DNA of 34,488 nt from Desulfocapsa sp. (GCA_029934815.1 JAOZLM010000002.1:1-34488), one strand, 5' to 3'. Counted from the first letter of the stretch, positions 7,729 through 17,501 are shown. Made by a program: numbers and translations. The notes: generated by a model not told the origin, from the sequence alone.

Positions 7729-8136
7729 TTATGGTGCCAACAACAACACCTTGGTCTGGCTCGGGATTATCCTCATCCCGGGGACATTCGTACCGTTTTG
7801 CAAGCTCGGACTTGTAAGCCTTGTAGCAGGTTTTCCCTGGAAAAGAACAGTAAAAGCACCTGCCAGGTGCCGGGATGGTCCCATAACTCGTCCAGATGCG
7901 ACTCCCAGAGATATTCCAGCATTATCGCCATTGGTTAATGGCGTTACTGTCCCCATATTGTGAGCCGGCATTCCCATTATAAGGATTTTCATGCATGCCG
8001 TTCCCGGGTTTGCCGTGGGGCCCATTGCTATATTTGGGTATGGAATAGGGACCGGTGCGGGTGCTGGTGGCGCTGGAGTCAGGCAAACATCTGGAAAAGC
8101 AAGATCCTGACCCATCATTTGAGTATTTGCAAACAT
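7729..8136 (-). CDS. PAAR-like DUF4150 spike-tip protein
   Basis: The 135-residue protein matches the DUF4150 PAAR-like family along its whole length. It has MFANTQ at the start, LAFPDVCLTPAPP, PIPYPNIAMGPTA, KILIMGMPAHNMG, SNGDN-type TNGDNAGISLGV, then PATRLTS and PSQTKVLLL at the end. Such proteins sharpen the VgrG trimer tip and carry effectors. There is no C-terminal toxin extension here, so any cargo must bind non-covalently or be encoded elsewhere. The ribosome site AAAGGAGG is the strongest in the region, fitting a highly translated structural part. It lies 12 bases after the DUF3540 gene. Confidence 0.92.
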   Translation of the reverse strand: MFANTQMMGQDLAFPDVCLTPAPPAPAPVPIPYPNIAMGPTANPGTACMKILIMGMPAHNMGTVTPLTNGDNAGISLGVASGRVMGPSRHLAGAFTVLFQGKPATRLTSPSLQNGTNVPGMRIIPSQTKVLLLAP

Positions 8137-8148
8137 TTGATGCCTCCT

Positions 8149-8799
8149 TTATCCCATATGGATTCGTTCACCGTTAATCTTCACATCTTCTTCCGCTGTG
8201 AGCATGGAATATTTCCCACGAATTGTCAGAAGAGTGTCGGCGGAATAATCCAGTCGATTTGCCTTTAATTGATCGGTTCCTTCTACTTCCCGATAAGAAC
8301 GCTTAACCTTCTGTTTGAAACGATCAAAAAGAGATTCAAAAGTACCTCCCAGTACTTTTGTTTTTGCTATTTCACTCAGTAAATGAGTCGCAATAACTTT
8401 CAATCTGCTGATATTTATTTTTCCATGATCAGCAACAAACTGCATTTCTGAAGCTGTAAGATCGAGTTTTCGGGCAGTCATGATTCCTACGCCTGTTTTA
8501 GCGATGATTTGGATTTTACCATCTTTGCAGAGGAAATCTGTATCACCTTCAAATATCACTTTGTTTTTCTTTCCATTTTTTTCAAGAACGGCAAGAATGT
8601 AGCATTCTCCTTCCGGATCAGTAATGAGAAGTACTTTATCCGTTATATCCGGGTATTGGAGACAGCTTGCCGCTTTTTTTGCAGTGTATCGTGTCTCTTG
8701 GGTCCTGACGATAAATTGCCCCTGATTAACATGTTCAATATATCCAAATTCTTGAAAAACAGGGTGTCCCTGGTCTTTATTAGCTAGTGCATTTAACAT
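8149..8799 (-). CDS. DUF3540-family T6SS accessory protein
   Basis: The 216-residue protein ends with the family pattern YREVEGTDQLKANRLDYSA followed by TIRGKYSMLTAEEDVKING and IHMG, as in DUF3540 proteins found next to DUF4150 and DUF2169 genes. The N-terminal half looks beta-rich (VLLITDPEGECYILAVLE), and the middle has repeated short strands that could continue a beta-helix. It has no signal peptide or membrane helix. The ribosome site GAGGG is present. It probably helps load or fold the spike tip, but the biochemical role of the family is not something I can show from sequence. The 69 bases before it (8800-8868) hold no feature I can name. Confidence 0.82.
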   Translation of the reverse strand: MLNALANKDQGHPVFQEFGYIEHVNQGQFIVRTQETRYTAKKAASCLQYPDITDKVLLITDPEGECYILAVLEKNGKKNKVIFEGDTDFLCKDGKIQIIAKTGVGIMTARKLDLTASEMQFVADHGKINISRLKVIATHLLSEIAKTKVLGGTFESLFDRFKQKVKRSYREVEGTDQLKANRLDYSADTLLTIRGKYSMLTAEEDVKINGERIHMG

Positions 8800-8868
8800 G
8801 TTACAACCCTCTGTTAAAAGAATTCTTATTCATGCGTAAATCCTTTTCGGACAGCATGGTAATCGTTG

Positions 8869-9924
8869 TTAAAGTATTGGCTGCCACTGTTCAGCAGCTG
8901 CCTGTTCCGGATCTGTATCAAGCGCTTTTTCTTTATTGGATCCTGTCCAAATAGTATGCTCAGTTTTACACTGATGTAATTTTGTCCTGGTCAAGTTGGC
9001 ATAACTCATATCCGCAGTGGAAATATCTGAATGAGAAAAATCGCAATAAGTGAGATTAGCATGGGAAAAACGGGCACTGGAGCAGTCTGCTTTACACATA
9101 ATCGAGGATTCAAGGTTTGCTTTTGTAAAATCACATCCATTCAGCGTAGCACCATCAAAACAACTCTGGGTAAGAATCGCAGATCCCAAACTTGCATTAC
9201 TCAAGTTAGCTTCCATAAAAATAGATAATGGGCCAACTATCTTTTCAAGATTGGCACCGGAAAGATTTGATCCCATAAAGTTGGTTTGGCTGAGATCGGT
9301 TCCCTGTAAATTGGCCAGAGTAAGATTAGAATCTTTTAACATGGCCATGGAGAGCTGTACGTCACGTAAATCTTTGCCAGACAGATCTGTTTCCTGCAGA
9401 AAAGCTAATCTGAAAATACTTCCTGATAGAGCAGCATTTTTAAGACTGGTTTGAAAAAACATTGCTTGTTCGGCATCAATTCGTATTAGTTTTAAATTAT
9501 TACTTTTACAGCCCTGAAAGAAAGCCTGTTTCAAAATACATTCTGTAAAGTCAGCTTCAGAAAGATCGCAATTCATAAGTATCATATCAGAACAATCTGA
9601 ATTGCTAAAGACAGTACTTTTGCAATCGACATCAACAAGTTTACATTGAATAAGCTTCGCCTGGTTTAGATTGGCTCCTGCCATACGGCTCTCATTGATT
9701 ACAGTCAGGTGAAGATTTGCATTACTGAGATCAGCATTGCTGAAATCGACGTCATAGAAAATAGATTCATTCAGAAGTGTGCCACTCAAATTACAGTTTT
9801 TAAAACACACGTCTTCAAAAATTCCACCAGCGAGTTTCGCACCGGATAGATCCTGTCCAGAGAAGTCCTCCTTTTCGATTAACTCACCGGCATTAATGTT
9901 TTCAATAAGTTCAGCACGTGTCAT
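8869..9924 (-). CDS. pentapeptide-repeat protein
   Basis: From MTRAELIENIN the protein is 351 residues, nearly all made of A(D/N)LXX-type pentapeptide repeats (for example DLSGAKL, NADLSNANLH, ANLSGANLE, ANLTYCDFSHSDI). These form a right-handed quadrilateral beta-helix. The longer frame begins 12 bases upstream. I choose the ATG at 9924 because it overlaps the upstream stop as ATGA and has TGGAG six bases before it. The last 35 residues leave the repeat. The repeat alone does not define activity. Next to a DUF2169-pentapeptide fusion and PAAR it could be a spike-tip adaptor, an immunity-like protein or cargo. It may derive from duplication of the upstream gene's C-terminal repeat half. Confidence 0.88.
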   Translation of the reverse strand: MTRAELIENINAGELIEKEDFSGQDLSGAKLAGGIFEDVCFKNCNLSGTLLNESIFYDVDFSNADLSNANLHLTVINESRMAGANLNQAKLIQCKLVDVDCKSTVFSNSDCSDMILMNCDLSEADFTECILKQAFFQGCKSNNLKLIRIDAEQAMFFQTSLKNAALSGSIFRLAFLQETDLSGKDLRDVQLSMAMLKDSNLTLANLQGTDLSQTNFMGSNLSGANLEKIVGPLSIFMEANLSNASLGSAILTQSCFDGATLNGCDFTKANLESSIMCKADCSSARFSHANLTYCDFSHSDISTADMSYANLTRTKLHQCKTEHTIWTGSNKEKALDTDPEQAAAEQWQPIL

Positions 9925-12509
9925 GAAGAACTCCATTTACTGAGGATGGTCTTCTCAACATTGGCTTGATCCAGCAGGACGGTAGAAAAATCAACCTGCA
10001 TTAGATCAGCACAAAACAAATTTGCTCCGCGTAGATCACAATCCTGCATGATGGCTTTTTGTAAAGAACCTTCCATGAGGTTAATTGAAACCAGTCTGGC
10101 CTGACTAAGGTCTGCCTGCATAAACATGGTCTGTTTTGCAACAGCCTGATAAAAGGTAGATTGGTTGAGCTTACTTTTACTCAGATCCGCTGCCGATAGA
10201 TCAGCTTTGGTAAAGTTGGAATGTTTGAGGCTTGTTTCTCTGAGATTTGCATTTTTAAGGTTCGCCTGAGTAAAATCAGAATTTTCCATTGAGGTTTTCA
10301 TGGCTGTTCTCAGGTTCTCCATATTGGCATTCTTGAAATCTGAGCCATTGGCATTAACCTGTACAAGGACTGCTTCCATGAGCTTGGCGTTGGAGAAGTT
10401 GGCTTTTTGTACGCTGGTATTATAAAAAAATGCCTCGTTCAGGCTACTGTCTGAAAAATCAGCGCCATTAAGTTTGCTCTCAAAAAACATTGCATTGTCA
10501 AGAGTAGCAGAGGAAAAGTGTGTATCCTCAGCAATGCATTCTGTGAAATCAACTGCTTCCATTTGTGCATGTACAAAGGATGCTTCTGTTAAATCCGCCT
10601 GATAAAATACAGCTTTTTTAAGCTGGCAGTCGGAAAAGTCGGCTTTGTTAAGATTTGCTTTTCCAAGATTTGTTTCTGTTAAATTGGCATTGTTTAAGCG
10701 CGCATCTGAAAGATTAGCTCTTGCCAGCATAGTTTTTGAAAGATTTGCATTTGTTAAAATGGTTCCCTGAAGCTTAGCGCCATCAAGAAAACTTTCACTC
10801 AAATCAATTCCAGTAAGATCAAGGCCAGAAAGGTCAACTCCGGGAAGTTCTCGTTTTGTCAGGCTTTTCCCTTCTTTGACTGCTTGAATAACTTTTTTCC
10901 GCATCTCATCCATCGATTCCTGGGAAGGGGCGGGAACAGGATCAAAAAAATGTCCATATTGGATGCTTAACGAATCAAACTCTTTTTCAATTTTATGTAA
11001 TCTGGCTTCTTTTTTAGGATCATCGATGCCGCTATCTCTCATCAGGGAAATCATTTCTTCGGCAGAAAAACTGACTCGTTCACCTTTTTTCGTCTCAGCA
11101 TCTGCAAGGAACTCGTCATAATCATTTCCCATTGAGGAGAACACGTTTCTCAAAGAGTCTTCCAACTCTTTTTCCTGTTTTTTTGCTTCAAGTTCTATTT
11201 TTTCTACCAGGTCGTCTAGCTGATCCAGATTATCCATGTCGATGTCTACAGAAAAATCTTCATTTTTCTTTTTGTAATCATCCGGGTTCAGACCATAATC
11301 TTTAATACTTTCCCAGGCTGCCTCAATTTCACTATCGGACTTTTTCTGAATGTTTTTTTCTAAAATACCATCACCGGAAGCTGATTCACCTTCTTTCAAA
11401 AGTTGGGACATGGCTGATTGAGCCCCATCAGGGATGAGATCTTTCTCGTTCAAGCTCTGAAGGTATCCTTTTTTCTTGTCCAGCCGTGAAGAAAGTGCTT
11501 CCTTGTAATGTGATAGAGGTCTGCTGTCATCGGTCAGCTTTTCATAGGCCACGACTATCTGAGAAAATTCTGAGGCCTGATCATCGGAGACTTCGATTTG
11601 TCCACGGAACAGGACCACTCCACATTCTTTGTGCGGAAAGAGCCAGACCGTATCTGCCTGCATTTTGATTTCATGGAGATCGATTTCTTTATTCTCTCCA
11701 TTATTAATAAAACAGCGTGTTCGTATTCCCGGCAGTCTGGAATTGATGGAACTTTTCTCAGGGTGCATGTTTTTGCAACTGAATGATTCCAGACATGTAA
11801 ATTTTTCTCTTTGCTGTTGATCCAGTGGGGCTGTATTTAAAAAGGCAGGATCAAAATCTTCTGCAAATCCAGGAAAACGTTCATTGAGCCACTTTTCATC
11901 ATAGGTACCGATTTTAGAAAAGCGTTGGGGCCAGGTTTGGTCGTATGGGCCAAAACCAGCAGGGAGCATTTTTTGATCCGGTATGGAAATGGGTTGATCG
12001 GGCAGAGTAATATTAGGAACCGCAATGACGTTTGATTTATACTGCGCAAGATCCTTTACATACCCTTTTCCCAGCGGATTTTCCGGGTAATCAGGTCCGC
12101 CAAAAGAATATTGATAGTTCAGGGATAACTGTGGCAACATCTCAGGATCACTCAGTTTCCATTGTCCCCCTATGCCTTTTATCCAGTGTCGGTCTCCAAA
12201 AACATTAAGTTCCTTTCGCTGATTACCAATCTGTACCTCTACACTTCCCGCATGTGCGGGTTGGTCATTGGGCGGGAAAAAATTTCCGCATACCAGAAAT
12301 TCAGAACCCATTTTGGGCATACCGGTATCGAGCACACCTTCAGTACCAAGCTCTTCAGCCACCATAGGCCACATCTTCAATTCCATTTTCAGTTTCTCTG
12401 GATCATCAAAGGAAAAGAAGGCGATAATTGTACTGACCAGATAATAGCGCTGATTGAGTTCGTAAGTTCTGTACAGGAGGCCAAGATCCAGTGGCTTGAT
12501 AACTTTCAT
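9921..12509 (-). CDS. DUF2169 - pentapeptide-repeat fusion protein
   Basis: The 862-residue protein has an N-terminal DUF2169 domain (about 1-340), with KPLDLGLLYRTY, GNFFPP, FGDRHW, NYQYSFGGPDYPENPLGKG and LPAGFGPYDQTWPQR. Next is an acidic, helical linker (about 345-545) with coiled-coil-like stretches such as LVEKIELEAKKQEKEL. Pentapeptide repeats fill about 556-855 (DLSGLDLTGIDLSES onward). DUF2169 proteins accompany PAAR-like DUF4150 proteins in T6SS loci and are thought to help attach or chaperone the tip and cargo; that is family context, not proof. There is no obvious ribosome site before the ATG at 12509. The 45-base gap to vgrG (12510-12554) is AT-rich and featureless. The stop overlaps the next start (ATGA). 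Confidence 0.88.
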   Translation of the reverse strand: MKVIKPLDLGLLYRTYELNQRYYLVSTIIAFFSFDDPEKLKMELKMWPMVAEELGTEGVLDTGMPKMGSEFLVCGNFFPPNDQPAHAGSVEVQIGNQRKELNVFGDRHWIKGIGGQWKLSDPEMLPQLSLNYQYSFGGPDYPENPLGKGYVKDLAQYKSNVIAVPNITLPDQPISIPDQKMLPAGFGPYDQTWPQRFSKIGTYDEKWLNERFPGFAEDFDPAFLNTAPLDQQQREKFTCLESFSCKNMHPEKSSINSRLPGIRTRCFINNGENKEIDLHEIKMQADTVWLFPHKECGVVLFRGQIEVSDDQASEFSQIVVAYEKLTDDSRPLSHYKEALSSRLDKKKGYLQSLNEKDLIPDGAQSAMSQLLKEGESASGDGILEKNIQKKSDSEIEAAWESIKDYGLNPDDYKKKNEDFSVDIDMDNLDQLDDLVEKIELEAKKQEKELEDSLRNVFSSMGNDYDEFLADAETKKGERVSFSAEEMISLMRDSGIDDPKKEARLHKIEKEFDSLSIQYGHFFDPVPAPSQESMDEMRKKVIQAVKEGKSLTKRELPGVDLSGLDLTGIDLSESFLDGAKLQGTILTNANLSKTMLARANLSDARLNNANLTETNLGKANLNKADFSDCQLKKAVFYQADLTEASFVHAQMEAVDFTECIAEDTHFSSATLDNAMFFESKLNGADFSDSSLNEAFFYNTSVQKANFSNAKLMEAVLVQVNANGSDFKNANMENLRTAMKTSMENSDFTQANLKNANLRETSLKHSNFTKADLSAADLSKSKLNQSTFYQAVAKQTMFMQADLSQARLVSINLMEGSLQKAIMQDCDLRGANLFCADLMQVDFSTVLLDQANVEKTILSKWSSS

Positions 12510-12554
12510 ATCATATTATTTAGCGGTAACAGCATTGTCGCTTACGTTTATTCA

Positions 12555-14765
12555 TTAGATAAAAAGGTGAACCAGTGATTTCTTGACGGCTGGCCCTGAA
12601 GACTCTTGTATATCAGATAAACCGGTTTTTATACATGCAGATTCTTTTACAAGTTTAAGTCCGGCACTGTAACCAATATCTATGGAGAAGCTTGCAAAGT
12701 ATTTAAGACCTGCAGAAATCTCAATGCCTGCCGATGCACTTGCTTCATAGTTTAAGCCGGCATGAGCTGTCATGGAAGTACTTAAGTATCGTGCCATGGT
12801 ATGTCCAACATAAGAGGCTATGCAAACTCCGTCACTATGCCCTGTATGATTGCCCGAGACACTTATAGTTCTGTTTCCAATGACATTATATGTTTCACCG
12901 CCGGTCACATTATGTGTTCTTCCACCAGCGGTGACAATATATTGGTCGCCTCCGGAAATGATCTGTGTTTTTCGGGAGTTTGTTATGTAGTTTTGCTGGC
13001 CATTAGCAACGTACCTGTTTTCCTGGTCTCCGACTCGTACTTCCCGATATTGCATTGCATTTGTTCTTTCCTCACCTATGACATCTAACTTTCTGTTTCC
13101 TGTCACGTATTTCCATTCTTTCCCTTTTATTTTTATCGTTTTATCTTCGCCCACGTCTTCAAATGAACCTTTTTTGCAGACGGTAACTTGTGTACCGTCT
13201 GTAGCTAAATAAACATTACCGGCATTCACGTCACCTAAGGAAATAATAGAATTCTCTGTGGGAGAGGACATGTGGATCTGCTGCCCACCTGCACTATCTT
13301 CTATACGAATCTGATTACCACCGGCAGTACGAATCATTGATTGAGTCTGATTGCCGCCGGTAACTGGGCTGCCGGTTTCGGGATTTGGAACGGTTCCTGA
13401 AATAATAGGGCGATCGGGGTCACCATCGATAAAGGTGAGCAGCACTTCAGTTCCTTTGTGCAGAGGAAAATGCATACCGTAATCAGCACCTGCGTATGGC
13501 TGGGACATTCGCATCCAGCGAGAGGCCTTGCCGTCTGCAGAATCACTTTGATCAAATGGTAGTTTTACTTTATAGCGTCCTTCGTCATCAATTTCTGCAT
13601 ACTCACCGTCCCCACTCGCATCGACTGTGCCGTTAAGTGTTCCTTTGAGTTTAGGCTTTTCCGCTAAACGTTCAGGCCTGAATTGGGTATCAGCCGGTAT
13701 GCAACTGAAATTGTTAAAGTATGATGGCCCCTGACTGTCGTCGGTACTCTCGCCGCCAGCTCCGGTAAGATATGTGGATTGCACCCCTTTATGGGATAGC
13801 TCAATGATTAAATAGCGCTGATTATAGGAGTCCCGATAATGATCGTGTAACTCAAAAACATAGCCAGTCAAAAATGGTGGTACGGTTCCTTCTCCGTAGA
13901 AGAGTGCTTCCCGGCAGAGCAGTTCTTCCGCTCGTATTGTAGCCAAGGCATTTCCCTGTTCCGGGGTTTTGAAATGTTCCCCGTAGATATACACGTTACC
14001 CCGGCCTTCGGGATCTACATCTGCCTCTCCCTTCAGAGATAGGGAAGGTTTTCGGTAGTTATAATCTTTTAAAACAATTTTCTTCGGTAAGAGCTGCTGG
14101 TGGCAGGTGAATTCCCTGACCTGCTCTGTGGTTGATGGTGCGAGAGAGTCTGGCGGGGAATAACGAATAGATTCGCCCGAGGTGATATCCTGGTGGGCTG
14201 TGGAGGCATCGGCAATAACCAGTTTTTCTGCTTCACTACCTTGTTCGAAATAGTAGTAGATTCCCTCCCGTTCCATCCAGCGGGAAATAAAGTTAAAATC
14301 AGATTCATTGTACTGGCAGATATATTCCCAGGGATCGTAACTGCCGGTGAGTTTCATCTCGTAATCATTGGTGGTAAGACCGGTTTGTTTAAGGACTTCT
14401 TCGATAATATCCGGGATGCTTTTATCAAGGAATAACTGATTTTCCAGATATTGATCTGCGATCCACAGGCGGGGAACCAGTATGGCACGAAAGTATACGT
14501 GTCCAGAATACTCGTGCAATTGTTCAAAGCGGGAGAGGATGCCATGAAAAACTCGCAGTTGTTCCCCCTCTTTTTCAACGGTTAATTTTACCGGGTTTTT
14601 TAAAACTTCTTTGAGATCGATATCCGGATCATCAGCATAGAGTGTTATCTCGAATTCATAGAGTTTAGAAATAGCTTCTTTACCTGTGAACTCGGCAACC
14701 GTAAAGGTATCATCTGGTTGCGCTGTTGAAGTAAAACTGAATTTAATACTTTCTTCAGTAGGCAT
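12555..14765 (-). CDS. vgrG: VgrG spike protein (TssI)
   Basis: The 736-residue protein is a VgrG trimer-spike subunit. Residues about 1-350 are the gp27-like hub: FTVAEFTGKEAISKLYEFE, QLRVFHGILSRFEQ and WEYICQYNESDFNFISRWM are hallmark segments. Residues about 375-465 are the gp5 OB-fold (SRWMRMSQPYAGADYGMHF, then GTEVLLTFIDGDPDRPII). Then come beta-helix repeats rich in valine, glycine and asparagine (GNRKLDVIGEE, TVNVTGG-like turns). A roughly 85-residue Ala/Ser/Gly-rich tail (about 650-736, NYEASASAGIEISAG) ends the protein and resembles no toxin I know. The gene starts as TAATG overlapping the ClpV stop and is followed by the spike-accessory genes. Confidence 0.96.
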   Translation of the reverse strand: MPTEESIKFSFTSTAQPDDTFTVAEFTGKEAISKLYEFEITLYADDPDIDLKEVLKNPVKLTVEKEGEQLRVFHGILSRFEQLHEYSGHVYFRAILVPRLWIADQYLENQLFLDKSIPDIIEEVLKQTGLTTNDYEMKLTGSYDPWEYICQYNESDFNFISRWMEREGIYYYFEQGSEAEKLVIADASTAHQDITSGESIRYSPPDSLAPSTTEQVREFTCHQQLLPKKIVLKDYNYRKPSLSLKGEADVDPEGRGNVYIYGEHFKTPEQGNALATIRAEELLCREALFYGEGTVPPFLTGYVFELHDHYRDSYNQRYLIIELSHKGVQSTYLTGAGGESTDDSQGPSYFNNFSCIPADTQFRPERLAEKPKLKGTLNGTVDASGDGEYAEIDDEGRYKVKLPFDQSDSADGKASRWMRMSQPYAGADYGMHFPLHKGTEVLLTFIDGDPDRPIISGTVPNPETGSPVTGGNQTQSMIRTAGGNQIRIEDSAGGQQIHMSSPTENSIISLGDVNAGNVYLATDGTQVTVCKKGSFEDVGEDKTIKIKGKEWKYVTGNRKLDVIGEERTNAMQYREVRVGDQENRYVANGQQNYITNSRKTQIISGGDQYIVTAGGRTHNVTGGETYNVIGNRTISVSGNHTGHSDGVCIASYVGHTMARYLSTSMTAHAGLNYEASASAGIEISAGLKYFASFSIDIGYSAGLKLVKESACIKTGLSDIQESSGPAVKKSLVHLFI

Positions 14766-17413
14766 TAGTCATTTCCTCCGAATTTTATGGCGAAGTTCCC
14801 CTCCTGATCCATATCAAGGTGAACACTTTCAGGCATTTTTTCTTCACTCATGCAGGTCAGGATTTCTTTGGACATTTGCGGTAGTACAGTACCATTCATA
14901 ATATGATCGATATTTCTGGCACCGGTTTCAACTTCTGTACATCTGGCTGCAATTTGTGTAATGACTTCATCACTGTAGGTGAGTTTCATTTTATGTGTCT
15001 GCTGCATTCGTTTTACCAGCTTATCCATCTTTAATATGACAATATCACTTAAGATATCCTGTGGAAGCGTCATATATGGGACAACGGTCATCCGGGCAAG
15101 AAGTGCGGGTTTGAAGTGGTTGTTCAAAATAGGACGTACGGCCTCCATGATTACTTCCGGAGGCAGTGGTTCATCACCGGTTGTCATTTCAGTTATCACA
15201 TCGGTGGCAAGGTTGGAAGTAAGGAAAATGATGGTATTTTTAAAATCAATTTCCCGGCCTTCGCCGTCCGACAGAGAGCCTTTGTCGAATACCTGGTAGA
15301 AGAGATTCAGCACTTCGAGATTGGCTTTTTCTACTTCATCAAGCAGGACTATGGAGTAGGGGCGTTGACGTACCGCTTCGGTAAGTACACCGCCTTCTCC
15401 ATAGCCAACGTATCCCGGAGGTGACCCAACCAGACGACTCAAGGTGTGACGTTCCTGGAATTCACTCATATTAATGGAAGTGACAAATCGTTCGCCACCA
15501 AGAATTAAATCAGCAAGGGCAAGGGCAGTTTCTGTTTTACCAACACCACTTGGGCCAACGAGCAGGAAGATGCCAAGTGGTTGTGCAGGATCTTTCAGGC
15601 CTGATTTAGCAGCTTTTATAACTTCTGCAATGGCAGAAAGACCATTGTCCTGACCTTTAATCCGCTTTTGCATCGATTCTTCAAGGTTAACAATATTTGA
15701 AGCCTGATCCCGCATAACACTGCCAAGAGGTACGCCTGTCCAGTCAGAAACTACTTTGGAGACGATATCCGGGTCAACTTCTATGCGTACAAGGGCTTCA
15801 TCTTTTTGCAATTCCTCAAATTCGCCTTTCAGCTGGCTGAGTTCTTTTTCCATTTCTGGAATCTTCTCTTTTGCCTCACTGTCTTCCTCATCCGCTTCTT
15901 TGGCTGCAAAGAGTTCTTTTCTTACTTTGATAAGTTTGTTGGCCAGTTCCTGCTCACTTTTCCACTGCGTTATCAGGGCTTCCAGTTGTTCTGCGAGATC
16001 CGTGAGTTCCTGCTCAATTTCAGTTAAACGTTCTTCATCAACCTCAAAACCATGGAGCTTGTCTCGTCCCATGGCTCGTTTTTCCCGCTCAAGTGCCTGA
16101 ACTGTTCGTTCCCGGTCTTCGATAACATCCGGTTTTGCAGTGAGAAGTACCTTGACTCTGGCGGTGCTGGTATCGAGCAGATCAACAGCTTTATCGGGCA
16201 ATTGTCTTCCCGAGATGTAACGGCTTGAAAGCTCTGCCGCTGCGACAACTGCGTCATCCCGAACAATCACACCATGGGCTTCTTCATATTTTTGTTTCAG
16301 CCCGCGCAGGATGAGAATGGCAGTTTCGGTGGAGGGCTCATCAAGTTTGACCAGTTGAAATCTTCTGGCAAGTGCAGGATCTTTTTCGAAATATTTTTTG
16401 TATTCAGACCAGGTGGTGGCGGCAACAGTTCGTAGTTCGCCTCTTGCAAGGGCAGGTTTCAGGAGGTTTGCGGCATCACTCTGTCCTGCTGCTCCCCCTG
16501 CGCCAATGAGGGTATGGGCTTCATCAATAAAGAGAATAATTGGTTTAGGTGATGCTTTTATTTCGTTAATAACTGATTTTAGGCGGTTTTCGAATTCACC
16601 TTTTACCCCTGCTCCTGCCTGCAACAGTCCCATATCCAGACCGAGAATTGAAACATTCTGCAATAGTTCCGGTACATCTCCTTCTGTAATCCGTAAGGCC
16701 AGTCCTTCCACCACGGCGGTTTTACCAACTCCGGCTTCACCAACAACAATGGGATTGTTTTTTCGTCTTCTTGCCAGAATATCAACCATCTGCCGGATTT
16801 CAAGATCCCTGCCAAAGACCGGGTCAATTTCTCCTTCAGCTGCTTTTTCGGTGAAATCAACACAGAATTTTCCAAGAGCAGTTGAGTCTCTGGGGCCTGC
16901 AATTTCTTGATCATCATCAGCTTCACCGGGAGCAGGTTGCTCGGAAGAGGATTGAACGATTCCCCAGAATTCACTCTTCAGTCCATCAAAAGGGATTACG
17001 TCCAGCTGCTCAAGAAATTGTCCTGCTCCAAAGCGGGATGGATTATTAATCAGTGCTAGCAGGAGTGCTCCTGAGCGGAGTTTGGTTTCATCAAGATCAA
17101 CAGATGCAAGTAGCCAGGCTTCCTGGAACCATTCCATTAATAGTGGTGAAAAAACAGGCTTAGCAGCATTGCCCGTGCTGAATTCCTCAAGGGCGGCATC
17201 TATTCCTTTGCTGAATTTTCCGGGATCTAAATCATAATGACGTAAAATGACGGGCAGATCCGAACGATCTTCTTCAAGAAGTTTAGCAAGGAAATGTTCT
17301 AAGGTAACTTCATAATGGGTGCGTGAAACACAGAGGCCGGCTGCAGCTTCAAGGCAGCGGGTACAGAAAGGATTTAAGCGTCCTAAAAGCGATTTGATGT
17401 CAACAGTTAGCAT
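14765..17413 (-). CDS. clpV: ClpV AAA+ ATPase (TssH)
   Basis: TssH/ClpV disassembles the contracted TssB/C sheath. The 882-residue length is normal. Residues 1-150 are the Clp N-domain with two helical repeats (LEAAAGLCVSRTHYEVTLEH). AAA1 has Walker A GEAGVGKT (225-232) and Walker B ILFIDEAH (293-300). A coiled-coil middle region spans about 430-540 and is notably charged, with two extra Glu-rich stretches. AAA2 has Walker A GPSGVGKT (620-627), the GYVGYGEGG pore loop and Walker B VLLDEVE. The following 88-base gap before tssG on the upstream side (17414-17501) contains a small hairpin. The stop overlaps the vgrG start. Confidence 0.97.
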   Translation of the reverse strand: MLTVDIKSLLGRLNPFCTRCLEAAAGLCVSRTHYEVTLEHFLAKLLEEDRSDLPVILRHYDLDPGKFSKGIDAALEEFSTGNAAKPVFSPLLMEWFQEAWLLASVDLDETKLRSGALLLALINNPSRFGAGQFLEQLDVIPFDGLKSEFWGIVQSSSEQPAPGEADDDQEIAGPRDSTALGKFCVDFTEKAAEGEIDPVFGRDLEIRQMVDILARRRKNNPIVVGEAGVGKTAVVEGLALRITEGDVPELLQNVSILGLDMGLLQAGAGVKGEFENRLKSVINEIKASPKPIILFIDEAHTLIGAGGAAGQSDAANLLKPALARGELRTVAATTWSEYKKYFEKDPALARRFQLVKLDEPSTETAILILRGLKQKYEEAHGVIVRDDAVVAAAELSSRYISGRQLPDKAVDLLDTSTARVKVLLTAKPDVIEDRERTVQALEREKRAMGRDKLHGFEVDEERLTEIEQELTDLAEQLEALITQWKSEQELANKLIKVRKELFAAKEADEEDSEAKEKIPEMEKELSQLKGEFEELQKDEALVRIEVDPDIVSKVVSDWTGVPLGSVMRDQASNIVNLEESMQKRIKGQDNGLSAIAEVIKAAKSGLKDPAQPLGIFLLVGPSGVGKTETALALADLILGGERFVTSINMSEFQERHTLSRLVGSPPGYVGYGEGGVLTEAVRQRPYSIVLLDEVEKANLEVLNLFYQVFDKGSLSDGEGREIDFKNTIIFLTSNLATDVITEMTTGDEPLPPEVIMEAVRPILNNHFKPALLARMTVVPYMTLPQDILSDIVILKMDKLVKRMQQTHKMKLTYSDEVITQIAARCTEVETGARNIDHIMNGTVLPQMSKEILTCMSEEKMPESVHLDMDQEGNFAIKFGGND

Positions 17414-17463
17414 GGTACTCTCCCATTATTGTTAAGTAAATATCGTTTTGTGGCTAAATTGTT

Positions 17464-17481
17464 GCCTGCTATTTGGCAGGC
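17464..17481. other. small hairpin between tssG and clpV
   Basis: GCCTGC (17464-17469) and GCAGGC (17476-17481) can pair around a six-base loop in the 88-base gap between the tssG stop and the clpV start. No U-run follows on the minus-strand transcript, so it is not a standard terminator. It could be an RNA processing or stability element that separates clpV-vgrG from the upstream genes. Confidence 0.3.
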
Positions 17482-17501
17482 CGCTAAACACTCTGCAATT
17501 G

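Noticed and set aside
7722-7740. TTGGCAC on the minus strand resembling a sigma54 -24 element upstream of the FHA-transglycosylase gene
   Set aside because: No GC at the -12 position at the required spacing, and it lies in the last codons of the PAAR gene within a tight operon.
12555-12815. VgrG C-terminal Ala/Ser/Gly-rich tail as a fused effector domain
   Set aside because: It is short (about 85 residues), has no catalytic motif I can recognise, and looks like a low-complexity continuation of the beta-helix.
15756-16100. 114-codon frame on the plus strand opposite clpV
   Set aside because: Its Ser-rich composition is the antisense shadow of the Glu/Lys-rich ClpV coiled coil; the clpV frame is certain.
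17464-17481. Hairpin before clpV as a transcription terminator
   Set aside because: The stem is only six pairs and no U-run follows on the minus-strand transcript.
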